From Malus domestica (Eukaryota; Streptophyta; Magnoliopsida; Rosales; Rosaceae), in contig NC_091668.1 in the NCBI RefSeq assembly GCF_042453785.1, forward strand, positions 30,505,501-30,569,500: a stretch of DNA of 64,000 nt, given 5' to 3'. The notes below the pieces were generated by a model. It saw nothing but the letters and a program-made list of their open reading frames with translations. It had not been told where the DNA came from and made no database searches. The position numbers and the translations under genes were made by a program. Each line of letters starts with the position of its first letter. Within the stretch, counting starts at the first letter, position 1. Shown piece by piece: positions 12,201 to 24,600 of the stretch.

Positions 12201-14912
12201 AGAAGTAATTCAGCCATCACACAACCTGTAGACCATATATCAATAGCTGTTGTGTACTCGGTGGCACCAAATATCAATTCTGGAGCACGATAGTATCTTG
12301 AGCAGATGTAAGAAACATTTGGTTCTCCTTTCACCTGATATCACAAATGGGACAGCCTTGTAAGCAAATGAAATTAGATAACAAGACCAAAAGAAACCTT
12401 CATCAGTAAAAATGATGGCGTGCAAAACTTACCAACACTTTTGCGCTCCCAAAATCACAAAGTTTCAGCTGATGTGTGTGTGGATTCACCTGAATGACAT
12501 GAAGCATTAGAACATGACCAACAAAAGGTGAAGGGCAGAGTATAGACACATGCATAAAGATGTAGGAAAATTATTCAAACAGGATGCCCGCGTTTCAAGA
12601 GAAGTGTGGACATCCTTGTAGAGGCCACCCCGCAACGTACTCCAATGAATTGAATCCTCTATTTTTTCAGACCCTTCCAAGGATACTCCTTGAAAATTAG
12701 ACAAATTGAAAACAATTTAGGCATCCAATTGTGATCAGATAAATTCTTAAACTGGGACCTAAAAAGTGGATGGCTCAAATTATTGAAAGACAATGCAGAA
12801 TGTGCCCTACAAGAGTGTTCACACTTCCGCAAAATGTGCCCCGAGTTATTCAATATTATCTAACTTGTTTCTTTCTTAATTCCTTGGTTATGGTATATGA
12901 GTCTATGACCAACTTTCTTTTAAGCTTGCTAGGCCGACAATGATATACAGTCTTAAAAACTGATAAGGAAGGGTAGTAACTTCCTATGCACTCCCTTTAA
13001 GAAACAAAAATCAAGCACTTTCCCTAGATACCAAAATGCTTAATATCATATAGGCTCTAAGAGAACTAAAATAGCAAATCCTCAAAGGAAGACGAGAAAC
13101 TGCAATCGCTAAAATCACCCCAACTCCCTGAATTTTAAAAGTTACAAATCAAACTACTTTTCTTATTGAATAGCTTGATGAGAATGGTATCCATCACACT
13201 GCAGGGAATTTCTGGAATTGGAGGACTTGTGGTACATACACTAGAGGCGCAGAAGCAACATGGTGTGAAAACTTTAGACACACACAAAAAACACATATAG
13301 AGATACATGAAAGGTACAAAGTACCATTAAAGTAGCATGTTGTCACACAAGAACTACATTGTGCACATGCAGCATTACGCTAAGCACTTCTTGATTTAAA
13401 ATAAATCGTCTAACTTAATTACAATATTTATAGGAAAACACGAAAAGCTTATGGTAGTTCAAAAAGCAACAAAACGCCTCATATTATGCCTTCGACTCTG
13501 AAAACACTATTACCATCTAAATAACAAAGGTATGGCACCAGTTTGACACATATACGAGAGTTAAGTTTAACCAGTAAAAGCAATCACTGGCTCTGCTTAG
13601 TAGCCCAGGGTATTGGTCAGACAGATAACTTGCAATGGTGTAAATCACATATTTTGTCATACAGGAGCTCCCAGTTCCTTAGGAAGAAATACAAATCTTA
13701 CAAGTAAGTTCTGAGGCTTGATATCACGGTGACAGATTCCAATGCAATTATGTATATAAGCGAGTGCCCTGCAAATCTGCACCACAACGAAGTTGAAAAT
13801 GAGAAGCCTTAGATTGTGTTCATTACAGTTAAACCAAAAGGCGGAGGAAATAAATATGAAGACAAATTCATACCTGATAGGTATAAAGTTTAACATATGT
13901 TATTGGCATCCGCTGGTTGATTCTACTATAGTTCCTCGCAATGCGGTTAACCGTCTCAGGAACAAATTCAAGTACAAGGTTCAAGTAAACCTCTTCTTTG
14001 TCTGTGGTTGAGAAGAAGCAATGCTTTAGGGCAACAATGTTTGGATGATCCAACATCTGCATAATCTGTAACTCCCTGTTCTTGTAGCGCTTGTCTTGGA
14101 GCACCTTCTTGATAGCAACAATCTCTCCAGTTTCTCTACATTTCGCCTGTGCAAAGAAGTTCAAGTTTTATCAACAACGTAATTCATTGGAAAATCAGGT
14201 GGGTTCAATTGAGCAAAATATATAGTTCTACCTACCTGGAAAACAACCCCAAAAGAACCAGTTCCAACCACATGTTCTGAAATATAGCTTACTGTCTGTA
14301 GAAACCAAACAAAGAAACAAAATGTAAGTCCACGAGTTATAGGAAATCACTGCTTCTGATTTGCAATACCATTACTAGATTAAATTTGAAGAAAAATAGA
14401 ATATTGTCCAACCTGCCTAGATTGACCACTTCGACCACCAACAGTCGTTCGTATTACGTGTCCTGTTTCAGCACCCACTCCATCAATTACATCCGGTTCA
14501 CTATCCTACAAGTTACAACAGATGAAATAGTAAGGACTGTCAACATTGTAATAAAAACACCAAATTCTAGTCAAAACAAGTCGCATTCAACTAGAGCGGG
14601 GGCCTAATCTAGACCAAAATGCTTGAGAACCATTTTGCTCATCGGTTGCTTGTGGCAGGAGAAATGTAAAGACCCACCATTTTGTTATGCGATAGTTGCA
14701 ACAAATGACAGTTAATGCAAAAATTTCACAATATATTTAAACAGTATAGAACGAACACCGCTTACTCTTTCGTCATCATGATCTGGCTTGTCCTGCAACC
14801 TCATCTCGAGCATCTCCCTCCCCAGCCAATCAACCGAACTAGACGAACTCTTGAAGCCATTCACAGACCTTGAACTGCCAACTCCACCATTCCCTAGGCC
14901 AGCAGACGCCAT
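9300..14912 (-). CDS. SK41: Shaggy-related (GSK3-like) protein kinase, group IV, SK41/kappa type
   Basis: A cytosolic/nuclear Ser/Thr kinase of the plant GSK3 family. Twelve coding exons join in phase: 14912-14766, 14505-14413, 14295-14236, 14146-13874, 13776-13702, 12489-12433, 12334-12194, 12103-12053, 11712-11617, 10667-10584, 10494-10392, 9388-9300, giving about 422 residues, close to the 421 I recall for Arabidopsis kappa. Visible motifs: glycine loop [16 protein letters not shown] (ATP Lys), catalytic [14 protein letters not shown], and activation loop [14 protein letters not shown] with the conserved Tyr that GSK3 autophosphorylates. The N-terminus ([20 protein letters not shown], then SSSSVDWL) and C-terminus ([12 protein letters not shown]) point to group IV rather than BIN2-type group II. 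All catalytic residues are intact. Introns carry a MITE-like element and a small tandem repeat. Confidence 0.95.
10986..11108. repeat. Imperfect tandem duplication, unit about 60 bp, in a kinase intron
   Basis: CAAGCTATAAA...CTATTAATGCAAG, then CTTGG and AATTTTCAACC-like segments, occur twice back to back. Confidence 0.65.
11230..11549. mobile_element. MULE-like MITE with long inverted ends, in a kinase intron
   Basis: The left end (TCAAAATGGTCTCTAAGATT, ATAACTC, GGTCCCTGAGATTT, TTGATA) is mirrored by the reverse complement of the right end (CCAAAATGGTCCTTGAAATT, ATAACTC, GGTCCCTAAGATTT). Its termini resemble those of the 1-kb hairpin at 49525-50547. The target duplication is not clean. Confidence 0.6.
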
Positions 14913-15500
14913 ACCGACGTCTGATCACTTCACTACTGCAGCAGAGCAGACGATGCTACTACCTCCCCTCCTTGCAACACTCTCTGCTCCTGAGTTCACT
15001 CCCATCCAAGCACCTATCCTTCTATTAACAACAAAAGAACCAAACTTTTTCAAATTTTTTTCCCCAAAAATTTAATTAATTAAAATTAAAATTCATAAAA
15101 CATAGAAATTGAGCTGAAATTATTGTCAAAAAAATTCAAATTAAAAATTAATTAATTAACTTAATTTAGTTCAGATCCACGCCAAACTCACTCCAACTTT
15201 CTAAATTAAGCACAAAATACGAATTCAAAGGCCACCGCCGATCCTCTGAAATCAACCAGACTCCAACAAAACAATTAATTTTCGGCAAATTAATTCAAAC
15301 GCAATTACATTCAAAATTCAGAGATACGGATCGGTTCGGACGACTGACCTGCAAGCGTTTCGGGGAGGCCTGGAAGCAGAGCTCGCGCATTTTAAACTCC
15401 ACTACTGGAATTTTTGAGATTTGGGCAGAAAATTATGGGAAGGAGAAGAGTTTGATCGGAGAGAGTGATCGGATACTGTTACTGCTGCGAGAAAATTCAA
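14913..15500 (-). promoter_or_regulatory. 5' UTR with intron and upstream region of the shaggy-like kinase
   Basis: Upstream of the ATG, an acceptor-like CTGCTCTGCTGCAG is near 14939 and a donor AACGCTTGCAG/GTCAGT is at 15349/15348. This suggests a 5' UTR intron of about 400 bp and a first non-coding exon around 15349-15500. The transcription start is not determined. Confidence 0.45.
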
Positions 15501-16479
15501 TCTACTTTTTGAGGTTTTATTTAATTTTTTATTTAATTTAATTTGAGCAGTGAATGAGTGAGGAGTACTTAGCAGCAGTTGACAGCTTTGGGTTCTTGTA
15601 TAAAAAAAAAAAAAAAGGAATAAATAAGGGGCTGGGACAAATGGAGGTTGAATTTTGCTTTCATTACTCTATCTAAAACATGAGGAGGGGAATATAATAA
15701 GATTCTATACTTTTAATTTTGGTCCTTTTTTGTCGCTTATTATTACGATTTATTGATACTTATTTTTCATTATAATTAAGAGTATAAATTTTTCAGTGCG
15801 CGGGAACACAATCTAGGACATCAAATGTTGTAATACAAATTGTTGAATTTTTTTTTTTCTTTCTAATATCCAATCACTTGTATTCTAAGTTTAAATTAGT
15901 CTAATATATATACAAGCATGATTACTCAACAGTTTCAACTTACAAGATCATCCAAGGTATAATCCATCAAGCATGAAGGTCCTGCACCTATTCAAATGTT
16001 GAAAAAAAATCTCTAATTCGAATTTCTGACAACTTGGAATTTACATAAAGATCAATTGAGTAGTTCTTAAAAAAAAAAAAGATCAATTGAGTGAGCCAAA
16101 AATAACTTTTCAAGAACAAAATGTCCAAAGAATTAGGATAAATCCCAATAAAAGAGGCCCACAAGACAACCAGGTAGAAAGCATGCTCTAAAAGCCAATA
16201 ATTTGAAGTATCTTTTAAGGATAGTTTATCTTATTACTTTATTTTTTGATGTATTAATCAAAAGGTCAAATATGTTGTTTTATGTAATTAATTATTATAG
16301 CCACTCAGTACTATAGTTTAGTAATATTTATTTTCACAAAATTTTAGGTTCAGATCTTGTGAATAGCATACCAATTTATTCCCTTCAGCATTAGTGTAAA
16401 TAGATCATCGTATTAAAAACCTTAAAATAAATTAATATTGTTATTATCTTATACAACAAAGTCTAAGGATCATGCAAGT

Positions 16480-16590
16480 GGTCATTTACCATAGTGGTGA
16501 AAAGAAGTTATGTCATTACATCTTAGTGTGGGTTTGAACCTAGTCAACTCTCTAATCTAACATCTAACCACTAAGCTACCGTCTTTTCAA
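16480..16590 (-). repeat. tRNA-related / SINE-like relic
   Basis: On the minus strand, GTAGCTTAGTGGTTAGA resembles a pol III A box and GGTTCAAACCC matches a B box about 30 bp further on. It does not fold into an intact tRNA as far as I can see, so it is called a relic. Confidence 0.4.
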
Positions 16591-17589
16591 AAAACATAAA
16601 AATAATAAAAATAAAAATAAAAAATAAAAAAGTCTAAAGATCATAAATGAAATAAAGCAATATAAAGAAGTTAGATTAATGAGACCTTTCAATTTTAACG
16701 ATGTATAATAAATAATTCCATATTATAGGATTAATATAAGTCCTTAAAGACTAGCACGCACTATTTAGTACTTAATTCAACTATGATAATGACTATTCTC
16801 AACTCATTCGTGTTAGAATACTAAGATAAGTATGTGCTTAATAGGATTGCGCACACTAAACACAGTCAATAAGACAAATTTATCAAGAAAGTTTTACTTA
16901 CATGTCAAACAAGATATCTCTTAGTTGCAATAAACAAATTAGTCTTTAAACCTGAAATACCATAGTTGTCGTATGAATATGTTTTCTTTATCTTTAATGA
17001 TGTTACATAGACATGTTAGATCAAGCACGTGCATCTATCTTTAAATCTTCAATGTCGAGGGAGACTTGCTATGAGATATAATTAAGAATTCTAAGTGTTT
17101 GATTACGATTGAGTAAGAAATTCAATCATATATATGTGAATCATATGAACTTAAAAATTCACATTGCTTCAAAACTAGCAAAATTGCTTAGTCCTTATGT
17201 GATCTAATCATGTAATTATGAGAATTGAATTAACGAAAAATCGTATTGCATTGTAATTCCAATTGAATAAGTTCTTTACCAGATATATACTAGTAGTTAG
17301 GTTTTACGTGTGAGTTGTGGAAGCCTTAACCACTATAAGTTCCTCTACTCATTTTCTTTTGACATAAGAAAAAAGAAAAGCATATGCATGGAGCTTTTGA
17401 TATATCATGGAAGTGGACCACTCGATCAAAATGCATGTAATGTGGGGTCAGCATCTGCATCATTGGGGTCGACCTCTACCTTCCATTATGTTGACTTTTT
17501 TGGAACTTAATAATCATTCTTGCATGCATTATCTCTTTGCATTCCCCATCTTCATCCAAAGCATTTAAAATTCTTGGATGGCAACATAC

Positions 17590-18370
17590 AGTTTTTGTTA
17601 GGGTTGGAGCGGATCAGTTTGTTCGGTTTAACACCAAAAATGTGGGAACTTTAACGAAAAGCTCCCGGTACTGTTCACTTTAATGAAAAACCACATTTTT
17701 ACACCAAAAAGTTAATCCTTGTACTATTCACTTTACCCTTTATTTTGACCTTATCATTAAAACTCAAAGTTTTCAAGCCCTTTTCATTAATTTTCCTAAA
17801 ATATAACTGAATCAGCTAGTATTCAACGGTTCGGTTTGATTCGGTTTTGGCTAATTCCATTATTGAAATCGACCCAAATTAAATTATTGTTGATCAGTTT
17901 GGTTCGGTCGGTTTATGCTTATTCAATACATAAATAGAAAACGTTCAAAATTTCAAGAGTTTTAATCTTCTAAGCATCCATACATCTCACGTATTCTAAT
18001 TCGACTGAAAGATTAAGTTTTTTAGAACATAAAAATTTCATCAATTCAAATATAAATAAGTTTCAATTGAATAAAATCTCATGATAGAAAACGATTTATT
18101 AATTACAACCTCACATATACATAAAATACATATAGATCTCCTAAATGATGATAGTCATTACAACTTATAATATGTTGAGACTTATAAATGTGTATGGTAA
18201 GACCTCTAAATTACCTATAATAAATTGACATGTGTAAAATAAATAAATAAATAATTAAAAGATACATGATCGGTTCAGTTTGGCTTGGTAAGTTCCAAAA
18301 GTATCAAAACCAAACCAAACCAAAAGTAAATTGGTTTAGTGGTTCGGTTTGGTTTTTTAAATTGTTTGAC
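17590..18370. repeat. GGTTCGGTTTGG-type repeat carrying a nested MITE
   Basis: GGTTGGAGCGGATCAGTTTG at the left and several GGTTCGGTTTGATTCGG / GGTTCAGTTTGGCTTGG motifs up to 18350 mark a repeat of unknown class. It is interrupted at 17643-17800 by a MITE. Confidence 0.45.
17643..17800 (-). mobile_element. MITE, copy 2 of the three-copy family
   Basis: The reverse complement reads TTAGGAAAATTAATGAAAAG...GTGAATAGTAC...TTTAACGAAAA-type ends, matching the copies at 8427-8582 and 45574-45730. It sits inside another repeat. Confidence 0.65.
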
Positions 18371-18665
18371 GGTATGTATTTTTTGACATGCATCACAAGG
18401 AAAAGGTGAACCCATTCCATATCAGTTGCCTCAAATTTTAATTTCTTTTTACAAAATAAATTAGATGAACCCTTTAGTTACATATACGATGCCACATTTT
18501 CTTCTTTGAATACAATAGTAGATACATAATATTGTATCATCCATTCATAATATGTAGCAGTATAAGTTATAACACATTTCTCAGAGGAAGAAATTATACA
18601 ACCCAAAAGTGTGTAAAAGACAAATAAAACTCTGAGAAATGTTACAAAAAAGTTAATAAGAAAAT

Positions 18666-21600
18666 TCAAATTCCAATGGCATCAAGAAGTTGAGAGTGTT
18701 GAGACACAGAAACTAGTGAGTTGGCTACAATGGCACCACTGGCAGCAACTGCAGGGACGCCGATGCCGGGAAATGTAGAGTCACCACAACAATAAAGCTG
18801 AGGGATGGAAGTTGAATGCCCCGGGAAGGAACCTTTACCGGCTTGTATTGCTGGACCATACGTTCCTCGGTTCCTTCGAAGAAACCTCTGGTGTGTCAAT
18901 GGAGATCCGACTAACTTCACCTCGCATTTCTCACGGCTAAATCCAGGACCAACTGCACGCTCCACGGCTCTCCACATAACCTGGATTACAAGTGATTAAT
19001 CATAAGCAATGCAGTTGACACATGTTTGGAAGGAACCGAGGAACATGTCCTCGTGTTTCTTCGCTTTCTTGTAATTCAGATTATGACATGTTACTCATGT
19101 AACGTTGCACTAGTCTCAGCAGGTCAATGAAGTTTTGAGAAACCATAGTGGAAATCGAATTCGATCTATTAATTATACACTATCAACATGCTTTTTCGGA
19201 AGTTGGTGTTTATATAACTCGGTTGAGTTTATATGCTCGCATTAGGACTATGTTTAGTTTTTTCGGTTTTTGTAGGGCTGCGCTATATATTCTCTTGTTC
19301 TGTCTTCTTTGAATTCGACGAATGAGAATGTGGCTGTAAGTTCGCAACTGGATTGTACTTGTTTTAGTAATTTTGACGGCTGCAGAATAAATAAATCGAA
19401 TGATAAGAAAGCATACGCACGTACCTCAGATCTTTCAGCTTTGAGCTCTTTGTATGCAGAGCTTTTACGGTCCAATCCTTTCCACAAATCAAAGGGTTCG
19501 GTTCCGGGAAGATAAGCATGCAACACATGTTTCCCAGGTGGTGCAAGATCCGGACTTAGTACGCTAGGTATAGATATCAAAACAACGTTCTGATCGGCAT
19601 CTACTCCTCGATCCCAGTCATTAACAACTATGTGATGAATCCCCAAGTCCTCGCGTATGTCCTGGTTGATAAGCAGGATTTCGAACACATATTAAACAAC
19701 CTAAGATTTTTGAAATGAACTACAAGGTTTATACAACACCAGGAGCTTTGCAGGCAATAGTTTCGCAAGTTATTTCAGATCATTATAGCTATGATATATG
19801 CAGGGTGATCCTTGAGAGAGTGAGAGAGAGAGTCGGGATCATGTTACTACTTATGTCAGCTTCTCGATCGGATCACTCACCTTTGCATCGAATCCCAAAT
19901 GAAGATGCATGAACGATTCACACTGGGGGGTCGTCTTAGTCCTGTCGAGAAATGACTTTGGAACAACTTCCTTAGGTAATAGATTTAGGGTGTCCCACAT
20001 AGATGCATTGCTAACAACTGCTTTTTTTGCACGTATAAACTGCAGCGTAAACGTTTGTTCGAATGTTTAACACATAAACTACATATAATTCACTTCAAAG
20101 ACTTCAAAAGTTTATTTTATCACACATAATTTACTCACTTGACCGCTTCTTAGCTTGACTCCTGCTGCTCGACCATTTTCGACAACAATCTTTTCTACGT
20201 GACTTCCTAGAGAAATACGCCCACCAAATTTCTTCATTCCCCGGACAAGAGCATCAACAACTGCACCACTTCCGTGCAGAGGGTACTCAAGACAGCTACC
20301 TGGCTTATACCATTCTGCAAACATGTAAATCTGAAAAATCGGAGAACAAAACTGTTATTCAATGCTCTAGTGACATGACAACGTCTTGCATTTTATGTTA
20401 AAATTGGAAATCATAGAAGTAAGAAATAGTTTGAAGAGTCGAAAACATCATTAGCTAGCCGCAAAGATTAATTTTATTGTATGTAACAAGTTGGAAAACA
20501 AGTACAGACCGCTAGACAAGCTTCGAGCACAGCATATATATGCACTTATAACAAACCCAGAGAATTGTAGAAAGCCAAGACTCACAGTTTCTAAATATCT
20601 CTCATATATTGATTCAATGTAATAATCTTACAGTATGCAGCAGTGTATATATAGACAGTACACTGCTCTAATTACAATTATATCCTTGTCTAATCTATCT
20701 ATTTACATAAGAAACTTAACACACATCTAACTAATTTTACTTGACTCTTTACACCCCCTCAAGCTGAACTTGGAGGCATCGAAAGGTCCAAGAGCAAGCT
20801 TGGATTGCAAATACAGAAATCTGGATTTAGACAGAGATTTAGTATGAATATCAGCTAACTGATCATGAGAACACACATACTGGACTTTGAGAAGATTAGC
20901 AAGGACCAACTCTCGGATATAATGGTAATCAAGTTCAATATGTTTGGTTCGAGCATGAAAGACTGGATTAGACGCAAGAGAGATGGCAGACAGATTGTCA
21001 CACCAGAGAGAAGGGACTTGAGGAAGATGAAGGCCAAGATCTTTGAACACTTTACAAATCCATGTGATTTCAGCAGCGGTGTGCGCTAACGATCTGTATT
21101 CGGCTTCAGTTGATGAACGAGCAACCGTAGGTTGCTTCTTAGCACTCCAGCTAATAAGATTGGATCCCAGAAATATGCAATAGCCACTAGTAGATCGGCG
21201 ATCAAAAGGGCAGCCAGCCCAATCAGCATCAGAATAGGCAGTAAGATGAACAGTCCCTTTCTTGAACCACAAACCATGACTCACAGTGGCTTTAAGGAAT
21301 CGGAGAATACGTTTGGCGGCTTGAAGATGGGGTTCTCGGGGAGCATGCATAAATTGACAGACTTGATTGACAGCAAAAGATAAATCAGGTCGTGTCCAAG
21401 TTAGGTATTGCAATGCACCGACAATAGATCTGTATTCTGTGGGATCATGCAACAATGGACCGGTGTGATCAAGTTTATGAGAGCCAAGAGGAGTGAGACA
21501 TGGCTTAGCACCAGCCATGCGGGTCTTGTGAAGTAAGTCAGAAATATACTTGCTTTGATGTAAGAAAAGACCATCAGCAGATCGCTGAACCTCAAGACCC

Positions 21601-24600
21601 AAAAAATAATGCAAGGGGCCTAAATCCTTCACAGGGAAAACAGTACTGAGTTTCTGAATGAAACGTTGACAAGCTGCAGTATTAGGACCTATGACAAGTA
21701 TGTCATCAACATACACCAAGACAATAACAGGAACACCGTCTTGGAGCACAAATAAAGAAGCATCAGATTGAGATTGATGGAAGCCCAAGGACTTAAGGAC
21801 TGCAAATAATTTTTCAAACCAGGCCCGAGGGGCTTGCTTCAAGCCATACAAGGATTTGCGAAGCTTGCAGACATGATGGGGATAAGTGGGATCACTGAAT
21901 CCAGGAGGTTGCTGCATGTAGACATCTTCTTGAAGGTCACCGTGCAGAAAAGCATTACTGATATCCAATTGATTGAGAAACCAGTCATGTTGAACTGCAA
22001 GAGAGAGAAGAATGCGAATGGTGACTGGTTTTGCAACAGGACTGAATGTTTCCGTGTAATCCAAACCAGCTTGCTGATGAAATCCTTTGGCCACAAGCCG
22101 AGCTTTGTATCGATCTATAGTGCCATCAGGATGTTTCTTGACCCGAAACACCCACTTACATCCAACAATATTTTGTTGGGAGGTAAAAGGAACGAGAGAC
22201 CAAGTGCCAGTGGACTGCAGGGCATTGATTTCATCCTGCATAGCAGACCGCCAATGGATATGTTTAGAGGCCTGAAGATAAGTAGTGGGGATAATATCAA
22301 CCGTATCAGGTAAAGGGTGTTTGGTGGCTGAGTAGGCCTTGGGTTTAGAGATACCAGCTTTAGACCTAGTGATCATAGGATGGGTATTAGGGACGGAAGA
22401 AGGCTCATGAGTAACAGGAAGATCCTCTGGAGGTACCGAAACATCAACAGGTACTGGAAGATTTACTTGAGGTACTGGAACATCACCAGGTGCAGGAAGA
22501 TGCACTTGAGGGACTGTAGAGGAACCAGATTGAGCAGCAGGTATGGTAAATTGTAAATTGACAGAGGAATTCACTGGAGAAGGATCAGTAAGAACAGGAG
22601 ATGCACCAGGAAAGGCAGAAGATAAACTCTGAAATGGAAAGGTAGTCTCATCAAAAAGGACATGCCGAGAGATATAGACACGTTGTGTGACTGGATCAAG
22701 ACAACGATACCCCTTGTGTTGAAGACTATACCCAAGGAAAACACAGGATGTACTTCTGCTGGCCAACTTGGACGTAGTATAAGGTCTGAGCCATGGATAA
22801 CAACAACAACCAAAAATTCTGAGCCGAGAATAATCTGGAGAAGTGCCGAAGAGAAGTTCCCAAGGGGATTGCAGTACACCACCAAGGGGAAGTCGATTAA
22901 TCAGATAAGTAGCAGTGGAAAAGGCTTCAACCCAAAACTTATGAGGCACTTGAGATTGCACCAAGAGTGTACGAGCAGTTTCAACCAAATGACGATGTTT
23001 CCGTTCAACACATCCATTCTGCTGAGGAGTATGAGGACAACTAAATTGTTGGAAAATGCCATGAAGTTTAAGAAAATGCTGAAATTGGTGACTAGTAAAC
23101 TCACCCCCTGAATCAGAGCGAACAACCTTTATTTTATTACCAATAGCGTTCTCTACATAGGACTTGAAGTCCACAAAGGTTGAAAATACAGAGGACTTGG
23201 ACTTTAAAGGAAAATACCAGCTATACTTGCTGTAATCATCAACAATAAGCAAGTAATATCTATAGCCACTCACTGATACAACAGGAGATGGGCCCCAGAC
23301 ATCACAGTGCAACAGTTCTAGACTTGCAGTAGATACAGATTGAGGAGAACCAAAAGGAAGCTTGTGATTCTTTGCTAAAGCACAGTCTTTGCAGAAGAAG
23401 GCCAGAGAGGATGTGCCATGGACAACAACTTTATTGGTAGACAAAACTTTACGAAAAATAGCAGAAGATGGATGACCAAGTCTGCTGTGCCATATGCGAA
23501 CATTAGCAGCAGTACTTACAAGGGCAGTAGGAGAATGAGAGACAGTGGAGAGAGCAGGTGAACCATGAAGCGGAAAGAATCCATCTTTAACTTGGCCCCG
23601 CAAAAGCGTCCTCCCCGTAAAACGATCCTTGACAGAGGATCCATTAATATCAAGAGTCAAAGAACAATCATTATCTTTAATAAACTGATAAGCAGAGAGA
23701 AGACTATGCTGCATTTGAGGCACATGAAGAACATTGTGCAGTTTAAAAGAGTGAGCAGGAGTATGTAAAATAGATGTGCCAATATGATCGATAGACAGAC
23801 CTTTACCATCTCCGATGTACACCTTGTCTTCACCATGATAGGGAGTAGGAGATTGGATATTGGATATATCATTCGTAATGTGAGAGGTAGCACCCGAGTC
23901 GATGAGCCAAGAATTGGAGGACTTTGCAGTATAATGAGCACACATGGCAGCAAGTTTAGCTGGAGAAAACTTGCCTGAGATTTCTGGATTCATTCGGTCG
24001 AAGCAATCAAGAGCTTCATGACTGGTAGAACCACAAATTTGACAAGAAGTTTTGTGACCTGAAGAAGAAGCAGGACGATTGAATCCAGAATTATAAGATC
24101 CTCGATTGAAACCAGAGTTGAAATTACCACGATTGGAACCACGATTGTAGTTGCGATTAGAACCACGGGAAAATCCTCGGTTAGAGCCACGAGTGTAGCT
24201 TCTGGTAGAATTATACCGAAAAGAATTCTGAAGTGGTGATGCGCCAGGATTTGGAGCAACCAGAGCGTGTGGTGGTGGTGTAGGAAGGAGAGGCGCTTGG
24301 CTTTGCACAGAGAAAGCATGAAAAGGCTCAGAAGAAGAAGATTTCTTGCGACGCTCCATGGATAACTCCTTAGTGAGCAACAAGCCATGTAATTCATCCA
24401 ACGAGGTAGAAGAAAGACGAAGTAAGATAGAATCAGTGAAAGATTCAAAATCATCAGTGAGACCGGCAAGAGTCGCAGCAATGAGATCACGATCGGTGAC
24501 AGAGGCACCAGCGGCAGTGAGAGAATCTGAGATCTCCTTGATTTGTTGAAGATAGTCAGCCATGGATTGAGAGCCTTTCTGAATATTTTGAAGCTTCGAA

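Larger units (their letters stand above)
15501..18650. other. AT-rich intergenic region
   Basis: About 3.1 kb with no supported gene. It contains a poly(A)-type run at 15602, a tRNA-like relic at 16480-16590, and a GGTTCGG-rich repeat with a MITE inside at 17590-18370. The remainder is low-complexity AT DNA. Confidence 0.6.

Noticed and set aside
16480..16590. Possible tRNA gene on the minus strand
   Set aside because: A- and B-box-like words are present but I could not fold a full cloverleaf; called a SINE/tRNA relic instead.
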